A stretch of DNA of 11,021 bases, from assembly GCA_007132865.1 (NCBI GenBank), contig SLNU01000036.1, positions 1 through 11,021 of the forward strand, in the 5' to 3' direction. The notes beneath the pieces were generated by a model. It worked only from the letters and a program-made list of their open reading frames with translations, was not told where the DNA came from and made no database searches. This document shows, piece after piece, positions 5,699 to 11,021 of this stretch. Made by a program: the position numbers and the translations under genes. Source of the stretch: Bacteroidales bacterium (lineage in GTDB: Bacteria; Bacteroidota; Bacteroidia; Bacteroidales; UBA7960). The first letter of the stretch is position 1. Each line of letters begins with the position of its first letter.

Positions 5699-7657
5699 TT
5701 ATTTTGTAACCACACGGTTCAAGGCTTTGGCAAAGGCACTCCGGATGGCTTTCAGGTCGCGCTCTTTTTCCATGATCTGAAGTATTTTTTCCTGGTCTTT
5801 CTCCTGCCTTGATGATTCCTCGCGGAGATTTTCCTGGTTGGCAAGGATCATCTTCTCGAGCTTTTTCAACTTGAAGGAATAGACCGCTTCGATCACCAGG
5901 ATCTTTAGAATCTCATCCTCCCTGCTCACATAAATGCGGTGACGGTCCTCCCAGTTGCTACTGAATGTATAAGGGGATGTTTGAAGGTCGATTGCCAGGC
6001 TTTTGATTTGCTGGTCGGGATGGTTCAGGAAAGTCTGCTTGCTGGGGGATGTACCGCTTTCACGGGCTTCCGTAAAAGCCTGGAAAATCGTCCTGCACTG
6101 GGCGTTCTCAAAAACCAATTTGTCCTCCAATATATCTTGCACAACAAAGTCTGACACCCTCGTGGGCACTTCCTCCATGCGCTTGTCTTCGTTCTCCACC
6201 TCAAAGATGATCTCCTTGTCGCCATAATTCAGCAGGATCCGGATGAGCTCCTTTTCCTGCCAGTCGTTTGAATCATGAACAGGTCCCTGCCTTTTGGCCT
6301 GCGGCGTTGCCAGGTGGTCCTCTTCCGGCTGGGGCGCCTGCTGCTGTCCGCCAAGTTTTTTCCTCCTCAGCTTGTTGACCTCTGTAACCAGCAGTTTCTC
6401 CTCGATCTGCATGAGTTCGGCGCATTTCTGCACATACAGTGTCCTGGCAATGGGCTCCGGGATCAGTGAAATTGTTGCTGCGATCTCCCTGATCAAGGCT
6501 GCTTTGCGAATGGGATCATTGCTGGTTTCTCCCAGCAGTAGCTGGGTTTTAAAGGAGATAAAGTCTTTGGCATTGTCTTGAATAAACTGCCTGACTTCGG
6601 CCGGCCGCTTGGTTAGGGCGAATGAATCCGGATCTTCCCCATCGGGGAACAGCACCAGGCGCACGTTCAGTCCTTCTTCCAAAATCAGGTCGATTCCCCG
6701 GAAAGCCGCCTTGATGCCTGCGGGGTCCCCGTCGAACAGCAGGGTGATGTTTGAGGTATACCGCCTGATCAGCCTTACCTGGTCTGCCGACAGGGCCGTG
6801 CCCGAGGAGGCGATCACGTTCTCAATGCCCGCCTGGTGCATGGAGATCACATCTGTATAACCTTCCACCAGGTAACAATTGTCCGACGAAGCCATCGCGC
6901 TTTTGGCAAAAAAGAGTCCGTACAGCACCCTGCCCTTGTGGTAGATGTCGCTTTCAGCCGAATTGATGTATTTGGGTTTGTTTTTGTCGGATGTCAGGAT
7001 GCGGCCGCCGAACCCCAGCACCCTTCCCGAGAGGTTGTGGATCGGGAAAATCACCCTCCCACGGAACGTGTCATACAGCTGGTGGTCCTTGGATTTGCAC
7101 AGGCTGGTCTTTTCCAGGTACTCCTTCTTGTATCCGTTTTTCAATGCGGTCTGCACGAAGGCATCCCATTGGTTCAGCGCATATCCCAGTCCGAATTTCC
7201 GCACTGTCTCCATGCTATAACCCCTCTCCTTCAGGTAAGTCAGTCCGATTGCCTTCCCCTCATCCGACTCCAATAGCTTTTCATGAAAATACTTCTGGGC
7301 GTAGGCCGATAGGTTGAACAGGCTTTCTTTCTCATCCAGCACCTCTTGCTGTTCAGGGCTGGGCTTTTCCTCGTCGATCTCTACGCCATACTTGCCGGCC
7401 AGGTAGCGCAGGGCCTCCGGATAGGTGTAATGCTCGTGCTCCATCAGGAAACTGACCGCGTCGCCCCCCTTCCCGCAGCCGAAGCACTTATAAATCCCCT
7501 TGGGTACAGAAACCGAAAAGGACGGGGTCTTTTCGTTATGAAACGGGCACAGGCCCAACAGGTTCACCCCGCGTTTTTTCAGGGTCACGAATTCCCCAAC
7601 CACCTCATCAATGCGGGTGGCGTCCAAAATCTTGTCAATGGTCTCGCGGGTAATCAT
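5699..7657 (-). CDS. dnaG: DNA primase DnaG
   Basis: DnaG synthesises the short RNA primers that start DNA replication, working with the DnaB helicase. This 652-residue copy looks complete. The N-terminal zinc-binding domain has Cys37, His40, Cys58 and Cys61 (CPFH and CFGC) with the TPSF segment between. The RNA polymerase core starts with FRGRVIFPI (about 198-206). The TOPRIM domain follows, with the metal-binding Glu265 in EGYTD and Asp309/Asp311 in LFDGDPAG, then PDGEDPDSF (338-346). After about residue 430 a Gln- and Pro-rich linker leads to a divergent C-terminal helicase-interaction region with a highly charged end. The ATG at 7657 is the start because the family begins right at this helix (I..ETIDKI). 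The 156-nt gap before it holds only a weak promoter-like element, so it may be read through from the glycosyltransferase pair or have its own promoter. Confidence 0.98.
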   Translation of the reverse strand: MITRETIDKILDATRIDEVVGEFVTLKKRGVNLLGLCPFHNEKTPSFSVSVPKGIYKCFGCGKGGDAVSFLMEHEHYTYPEALRYLAGKYGVEIDEEKPSPEQQEVLDEKESLFNLSAYAQKYFHEKLLESDEGKAIGLTYLKERGYSMETVRKFGLGYALNQWDAFVQTALKNGYKKEYLEKTSLCKSKDHQLYDTFRGRVIFPIHNLSGRVLGFGGRILTSDKNKPKYINSAESDIYHKGRVLYGLFFAKSAMASSDNCYLVEGYTDVISMHQAGIENVIASSGTALSADQVRLIRRYTSNITLLFDGDPAGIKAAFRGIDLILEEGLNVRLVLFPDGEDPDSFALTKRPAEVRQFIQDNAKDFISFKTQLLLGETSNDPIRKAALIREIAATISLIPEPIARTLYVQKCAELMQIEEKLLVTEVNKLRRKKLGGQQQAPQPEEDHLATPQAKRQGPVHDSNDWQEKELIRILLNYGDKEIIFEVENEDKRMEEVPTRVSDFVVQDILEDKLVFENAQCRTIFQAFTEARESGTSPSKQTFLNHPDQQIKSLAIDLQTSPYTFSSNWEDRHRIYVSREDEILKILVIEAVYSFKLKKLEKMILANQENLREESSRQEKDQEKILQIMEKERDLKAIRSAFAKALNRVVTK

Positions 7658-7813
7658 AGGGGATATTTGGTACGAATTTACTAAACAAGCCGGTCATTCT
7701 GGCATTGTCTGTGGGCATTTTATTTCTTTTTTCGTCGGATGGGGAAGGTGTTCCCACCAGGCCACTAATGGATGTTCCTTCTGGTCATTCCGCCGGAAGA
7801 CTCAGGGGGGCTG

Positions 7814-9325
7814 TCACTCCACTGGGGGCTGGGCCTCCCAGTGCTTGTCGTTGCGCTGAAATACGTGGACCCTGAATTCCCGGCCAAACACAATGATTTC
7901 ATAATCCGGCTCGAAGCTTGTGAGCAGGTCAAAATACGGGTTATCCAGAAGATCCGACTCCATGAGTCCACTGTTCCCGGCAAAGTGCCCGTCCCATATG
8001 AAAATACTCCCGGGCTCCAACTGCTGCTGCGGCCACCTGACCGAGAAAAGCCTTTCCCTGCCGCTCTCCGGGTCGTAGTGGTTCAGGTTCAGGTGGACCA
8101 CCACGGCCGGGTCATAATAGTATATTTTTTTGCGGTCGAGTCCGCTTTCCCGAATATAGTCCGTCGCCTGTTTCACGACCAGGTCCATGCCATACAATTT
8201 TTGTGGGATCGGGTAGGTACTGAATGGGGATTGGACCATAAAGACAATGACCAGAATGATAAGGAGGCCCTTCAGGATCTTATCTGCAAGTTGCGGCAGC
8301 CGGTTCGCCCACCATGCGAACACACGGTTCATTCCGATAAGCGCAACTATCGCCCCCAGTGGCGCGATGGCCGCCATGTACCTGCGCAGTCCGAGGCTAT
8401 TCCCTATGCCGGTTTTCCACATCACGACATGGGCCAGGAAATACGCCAGGAACACGAGAACGATCAAAGTGATGGCCGTCCTGTGTGGGTCCTGGGGCTG
8501 CAGAAACCCCTTGATCGACTTGATCCAGGCCGGGATCAGTGCCAGCAGTCCGATTACAACCAAAACCGTTATGACGGGATTGAAGAATTTGGGTGCATGC
8601 CCGAAATAATGGGTCAGTTTGCCGGTCCCATATATATCTGTCGCCCCGCGGTAGGGCATGTGGGTGATGAGCCAGAGGATGTCCCCGAAGTGAAACCATC
8701 CGACAATGCTGTAAACGACAAAACCGGTGAGCAGGAATGGCAGTGCTTTAAATTGTCTGACTCCCAGCAGGTAAAGGCCGAATAAGGGGATCAGGAAAAC
8801 CCCTTCGGTGCGCACCAGCAGCGAGAAGCTAACCAGCACCGCGCCCGCAATAAATTTTTTCTTCATGAACAGGAAGACGGGCAGGATCAGGAAAAAGCCG
8901 AACATAACCTCTGTCAGTCCCGAAAGCATTGTCTCGGTAAAAATCGGGGTAAAACACACCAGCACCGGCAGGACCCAGGCATTGGGCAGGTTCAGCATCC
9001 GGGCGATGCGCCATGCCAGCCAGGCCGATCCGACACCGAGAAAAATATTCATCATGACCACCCCGCTTAAGCCGAATTGAGCAAAGGGCGAGCTGATCAG
9101 CGTGAAAACCGGTTTGCCCCAGTGGTCGAGCAAAAGGTGCGGGTGTTGCCAGGAAAAGCGGGACAGGAGATAGTGCGTGATGGTGTCACCTCCGCCGGCG
9201 AATCGTTCCGTTCTGATGGCTAGGTAGGTGAGTAGGATGGCAATGGCCGTCAGCAGGAGACCTGTCAGTGCCTTCTCCGGAAATGCCCCGGTTTTCGGGC
9301 CAGGCGGTGAGAGGTTTTGCCCCAT
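7814..9325 (-). CDS. GT-C-like membrane glycosyltransferase
   Basis: A polytopic inner-membrane protein of about 503 residues. The start chosen is the ATG at 9325, two nt after the upstream gene's stop; an in-frame ATG at 9448 would overlap that gene and add 41 residues without family character. After TM1 (about 19-37) comes a first periplasmic loop with GGGDTITHYLLSRFSW and HPHLLLDHWGKP. Asp47 is in the position where GT-C enzymes such as ArnT and PMT keep their catalytic acidic residue. Around ten further hydrophobic segments follow up to about residue 385, then a soluble C-terminal domain (about 390-503). The layout fits lipid-phosphate-sugar-dependent transferases of the GT39/ArnT-like group. 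The acceptor, glycan or protein, is unknown. Pairing with the upstream family 2 enzyme suggests that enzyme makes its donor. Confidence 0.8.
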   Translation of the reverse strand: MGQNLSPPGPKTGAFPEKALTGLLLTAIAILLTYLAIRTERFAGGGDTITHYLLSRFSWQHPHLLLDHWGKPVFTLISSPFAQFGLSGVVMMNIFLGVGSAWLAWRIARMLNLPNAWVLPVLVCFTPIFTETMLSGLTEVMFGFFLILPVFLFMKKKFIAGAVLVSFSLLVRTEGVFLIPLFGLYLLGVRQFKALPFLLTGFVVYSIVGWFHFGDILWLITHMPYRGATDIYGTGKLTHYFGHAPKFFNPVITVLVVIGLLALIPAWIKSIKGFLQPQDPHRTAITLIVLVFLAYFLAHVVMWKTGIGNSLGLRRYMAAIAPLGAIVALIGMNRVFAWWANRLPQLADKILKGLLIILVIVFMVQSPFSTYPIPQKLYGMDLVVKQATDYIRESGLDRKKIYYYDPAVVVHLNLNHYDPESGRERLFSVRWPQQQLEPGSIFIWDGHFAGNSGLMESDLLDNPYFDLLTSFEPDYEIIVFGREFRVHVFQRNDKHWEAQPPVE

Positions 9326-9327
9326 GC

Positions 9328-10053
9328 TTACTTTTTGCTGAAAATGTTGTACTTCAGGATGCAATAGATGGCGCGGAAGCCGTCCTTCCATGAAATTTTC
9401 TTGCCCTCCGAGAAATTCCGTCCGTAGTAGGATATCCCGATCTCGCACATGCGGGTTTCCGGGTGGCGGGAGATCTTGGCCGTGACTTCGGGTTCAAATC
9501 CAAAACGCTTTTCCTTGAGGTTGAGGGACTTGATCAAATCGGCACGAAATAGCTTGTAGCATGTCTCCATGTCGGTGAGGCCCAGGTTGGAGAACATGTT
9601 CGAAAGGAAGGTGAGGAACTTATTGCCTGCCCTGTGCCAGAAAAACAACACCCGCCTGGGATTGGATCCGATAAAACGGGATCCGTAAACCACATTGGCA
9701 TTCCCTTCAATCACAGGTTTAAGCATATCGGCATATTCCCTGGGATCATATTCCAGGTCAGCGTCCTGTATGATAATATACTGCCCGGTCGATTCCTGTA
9801 TCCCCCGGTGAAGCGCTGCCCCCTTGCCCATGTTTTGCGATTGGTGGTAAAACCTGATGTCCAGCTCAGGGTTTGCCTGCATATAGGTATCGATGGCCAT
9901 GGCCGTATTGTCGCTTGAAAAATCGTTCACAATCACCAGTTCCATCTGTATCTCTCCGGGCAGCTTCACGGCCGCCAGCCTGTCAAGGATCAGGTGAATG
10001 GTTGCTTCTTCATTGTAAACCGGGATGATGACCGAAAGCTTGGTGAATGCCAT
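9328..10053 (-). CDS. DPM1-like family 2 glycosyltransferase
   Basis: This 241-residue protein from the ATG at 10053 places the typical [12 protein letters not shown] start at residues 5-16. An in-frame ATG at 10101 would add 16 unconserved residues and would overlap the -7 promoter element. Landmarks of GT-A fold family 2 are Asp44 in VNDFSSDNT, the metal-binding QDADLEYDP (96-104), the YGSRF block (123-127), and DMETCYKLF with [12 protein letters not shown] in the acceptor region. No membrane helices are seen, as in short soluble dolichol- or polyprenyl-phosphate mannosyltransferases. The probable reaction is transfer of a sugar from a nucleotide donor to a polyprenyl phosphate at the cytoplasmic face. 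The GT-C-like gene follows after 2 nt, so coupled translation is likely. Mannose versus glucose cannot be told from sequence. Confidence 0.9.
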   Translation of the reverse strand: MAFTKLSVIIPVYNEEATIHLILDRLAAVKLPGEIQMELVIVNDFSSDNTAMAIDTYMQANPELDIRFYHQSQNMGKGAALHRGIQESTGQYIIIQDADLEYDPREYADMLKPVIEGNANVVYGSRFIGSNPRRVLFFWHRAGNKFLTFLSNMFSNLGLTDMETCYKLFRADLIKSLNLKEKRFGFEPEVTAKISRHPETRMCEIGISYYGRNFSEGKKISWKDGFRAIYCILKYNIFSKK

Positions 10054-10079
10054 GGGAGGGGATATGGATTTGGAAAAGC

Positions 10080-10087
10080 CAAATGTA
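10080..10087 (-). promoter_or_regulatory. Possible -7 promoter element of the glycosyltransferase pair
   Basis: TACATTTG on the minus strand matches the Bacteroidota -7 consensus TAnnTTTG exactly and would give a leader of about 20 nt before the ATG at 10053. No good TTTG lies 19-21 nt upstream; the nearest is only 11 nt away, so this is a partial match. Confidence 0.4.
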
Positions 10088-10154
10088 CAAAAAAGCGCCA
10101 AAAACCGGTTCAGGATTTTTCAGGGTGTGACCGTTCACGGGATTTGCCGATGAA

Positions 10155-10172
10155 ATACGTATAAACACGTAT
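10155..10172. promoter_or_regulatory. Inverted repeat ATACGT-N6-ACGTAT, possible operator
   Basis: Perfect 6-bp arms separated by 6 nt form an 18-bp dyad in the divergent intergenic region. The size suits a dimeric DNA-binding protein, but no regulator gene is adjacent and no second copy was found, so the role is open. Confidence 0.35.
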
Positions 10173-10259
10173 CTTATTTCCTATTTTAGTCGGACAAATC
10201 ATTCATACATGTATAACCAATTCAACCATTCCCGGAAATATACCATGAGCGTTGCCATA

Positions 10260-10330
10260 GGCCTGCCAGGCAGGCCTTCGGCGGGGGAGCCAGACCGGCG
10301 GCTGAGAGCCTTGCCGCCTGCAGGTGCGGC
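10260..10330. repeat. REP-like cluster of GC-rich palindromes
   Basis: This 71-bp block, about 77% G+C between AT-richer flanks, holds a perfect 17-bp palindrome GGCCTGCC-A-GGCAGGCC (10260-10276). It also holds a stem GGCGGC/GCCGCC with a 10-nt loop (10297-10318) and an overlapping imperfect palindrome around CCTGCAGG (10313-10330). Nested GC-rich palindromes between genes are typical of REP-type elements. Only one cluster is in this window, so multicopy status is untested. Confidence 0.5.
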
Positions 10331-10355
10331 TTTCCGTAAGCAAAAAGCACCAAAA

Positions 10356-10401
10356 AACCCCATCCCGTTGATGACCGCTAAATCTTCGTTGGGATGAGGT
10401 T
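10356..10401 (+). other. Long stem-loop in the leader of the lipoprotein-like gene
   Basis: AACCCCATCCC (10356-10366) pairs with GGGATGAGGTT (10391-10401) at 10 of 11 positions across a 24-nt loop. It ends 36 nt before the ATG at 10438. There is no following T-tract, so it is not an obvious terminator. A leader RNA structure or an end of a repeat element are the alternatives. Confidence 0.4.
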
Positions 10402-10402
10402 A

Positions 10403-10419
10403 TTAAACTGAAAGTTTAA
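10403..10419 (+). other. Perfect inverted repeat TTAAACT-GAA-AGTTTAA
   Basis: A 7-bp perfect AT-rich dyad with a 3-nt centre lies 18 nt upstream of the ATG at 10438 and directly after the longer stem-loop. It could be a protein-binding site or a second leader hairpin close to the ribosome entry region. Confidence 0.35.
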
Positions 10420-10437
10420 CATTCAAAACTAAGAAAA

Positions 10438-11021
10438 ATGAAGGGACTATACAAATATTACACGGAATATCCCAGGGAAATGACCTGGTTCTCAGGAAGA
10501 GCTGAATTGCTCTTAATTGTCGCACTATTGGCTGGCCTGGTGCTGGGCTGCACAGAAGCAGTGGAAACCACCAAGCCGGAACGGACAGAAGAGGAGAAAC
10601 TACTGATGGACATGCCGGACAATGTGTACTTTATACCGCACGAAGAAGCAGAGGAATTTAATCGGGCCATTATGGATTTTCATAGCAAAGTGTATATCAA
10701 GGATGGAAAGCTGGAGGTGGATTACCAGATTGGCCGGGATCCCGCCATCCCTTCCAGGTGGCTGTCACAGTTTTACGAAGCCCTGCACTCTGTGAATTAT
10801 ATGGTTGAAACCGGCGAGATCACGTTGGAAGATCTGGAACGAAAAGAAACAATCACGATTGAGGATTTTCTCCAGCCCCCCGATAAAACGGGGGGCAATA
10901 GGCTGCCGGGGAATGTACGCCTACGTCATCTTGGAGGCAATACATATTCCTTGCATTTTTGTCATGAAGCAGCCAATTGGCTGTTTGTTAGTGGTGGTGC
11001 AACAGGCCTTCTTTTAGGGAA
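10438..11021 (+). CDS. Unrecognised probable lipoprotein, 3' end outside window
   Basis: The only plus-strand gene; 194 codons are visible with no stop before the edge. An in-frame TAA lies just upstream, and the ATG at 10438 follows an A-rich leader. A later ATG at 10480, preceded by CAGGGA, is an alternative that shortens the signal region. A hydrophobic stretch LLLIVALLAGLVLG leads to Cys38 (Cys24 from the later start) in a lipobox-like LVLGC, so export and lipid attachment are likely. The next part is acidic (EAVETTKPERTEEEKLLMD). A mixed, apparently folded part includes RWLSQFYEALHSVNYMV. The visible end, LHFCHEAANWLFVSGG then ATGLLLG, is hydrophobic and Gly-rich, as in membrane-inserting segments. 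I do not recognise the family; a secreted membrane-active peptide precursor is a weak possibility. Confidence 0.7.
   Translation, partial: MKGLYKYYTEYPREMTWFSGRAELLLIVALLAGLVLGCTEAVETTKPERTEEEKLLMDMPDNVYFIPHEEAEEFNRAIMDFHSKVYIKDGKLEVDYQIGRDPAIPSRWLSQFYEALHSVNYMVETGEITLEDLERKETITIEDFLQPPDKTGGNRLPGNVRLRHLGGNTYSLHFCHEAANWLFVSGGATGLLLG
10875..10896 (+). repeat. Perfect GC hairpin inside the lipoprotein-like gene
   Basis: GCCCCCCG and CGGGGGGC form a perfect 8-bp stem around a 6-nt ATAAAA loop. It lies in frame and encodes QPPDKTGG at the junction between the acidic/mixed part and the hydrophobic part of the protein. It is not followed by a T-tract, so it is not a canonical terminator. Confidence 0.6.

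Larger units (their letters stand above)
10054..10437. other. Divergent intergenic region rich in inverted repeats
   Basis: This 384-bp stretch separates the minus-strand glycosyltransferase pair from the plus-strand lipoprotein-like gene and should hold both promoters. It contains a -7-type element for the left unit, a 6+6 bp inverted repeat, a GC-rich palindrome cluster and two stem-loops just before the right gene. A short plus-strand open frame (10209-10397) runs through the palindromes and looks like chance. I found no exact TAnnTTTG for the plus-strand gene. Confidence 0.65.

Noticed and set aside
5433..5780. 115-codon plus-strand frame between the regulator and dnaG
   Set aside because: It crosses the regulator's promoter and the G-rich repeats, ends inside dnaG, and encodes low-complexity Gly/Ala/Trp sequence after an AT-rich start.
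655..7744. 15-nt inverted match (TTTTCGTCGGATGGG) between the left gene and the gap upstream of dnaG
   Set aside because: One 15-mer match in either orientation is not very unlikely by chance in an 11-kb window, and one copy lies in ordinary coding sequence.
7820..7843. Inverted repeat CACTGGG/CCCAGTG as a terminator of the GT-C gene
   Set aside because: It lies inside the last codons of the gene, and no T-tract follows on the minus strand, so it does not qualify as an intrinsic terminator.
7772..8785. 337-codon open frame on the plus strand
   Set aside because: It lies entirely opposite the GT-C-like gene and the short gap after it. The translation is rich in His, Gln and Asp with no domain, as expected for the antisense of a hydrophobic protein.
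10297..10330. CTGAGA-containing hairpin reminiscent of a TPP riboswitch
   Set aside because: Only the CTGAGA stretch fits. The second conserved half (ACCTGATCTGG-like and the closing GCG.AGGGA) is missing, and the downstream gene is not a thiamine gene.
10209..10397. 62-codon plus-strand frame before the lipoprotein-like gene
   Set aside because: Most of it is the translated GC-rich palindrome cluster, and its stop falls inside a stem-loop. No ribosome site or conserved-looking segment supports it.

Overview
The window looks like chromosomal DNA from a member of the Bacteroidota, probably class Bacteroidia. Three things point there: the character of the primase and the FtsX-type permeases, A-rich leaders in place of strong Shine-Dalgarno sites, and matches to the Bacteroidota promoter consensus (TTTG, about 20 nt, then TAnnTTTG). 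No tRNA, rRNA, insertion sequence or CRISPR array was seen. All genes but the last lie on the minus strand.

Region 1 (about 1-5470, read right to left) is one transport locus. It starts with a GbsR/MarR-type regulator, followed by a secreted LolA-like carrier protein, two different FtsX/LolCE-type permeases, a LolD/MacB-type ATPase, and an outer-membrane beta-barrel protein cut off by the window edge. From the carrier onward the genes are packed with gaps of 2, 24, 24 and about 59 nt. The parts span the inner membrane, periplasm and outer membrane, which suggests a dedicated envelope lipid or lipoprotein relay or an export pathway. A near-identical 22-bp site containing an inverted repeat lies upstream of both the regulator and the carrier gene. 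In the first case it covers the -33 element of a good promoter match. This is the best candidate for the regulator's operator and is the most notable find here.

Region 2 (about 5470-7813) holds the DNA primase gene dnaG. Its 3' flank is a very G-rich 120 bp with two G-quadruplex-type motifs and a 30-bp imperfect tandem duplication.

Region 3 (7814-10053) is a two-gene unit. A DPM1-like family 2 glycosyltransferase is followed 2 nt later by a multi-membrane-spanning GT-C-like glycosyltransferase. They plausibly work as lipid-phosphate-sugar synthase and lipid-sugar-dependent transferase.

Region 4 (10054-11021) is a structured divergent intergenic stretch with several inverted repeats, including a REP-like GC-rich palindrome cluster. 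It is followed by the only plus-strand gene, an unrecognised probable lipoprotein that runs off the right edge and carries a strong hairpin inside its coding sequence.
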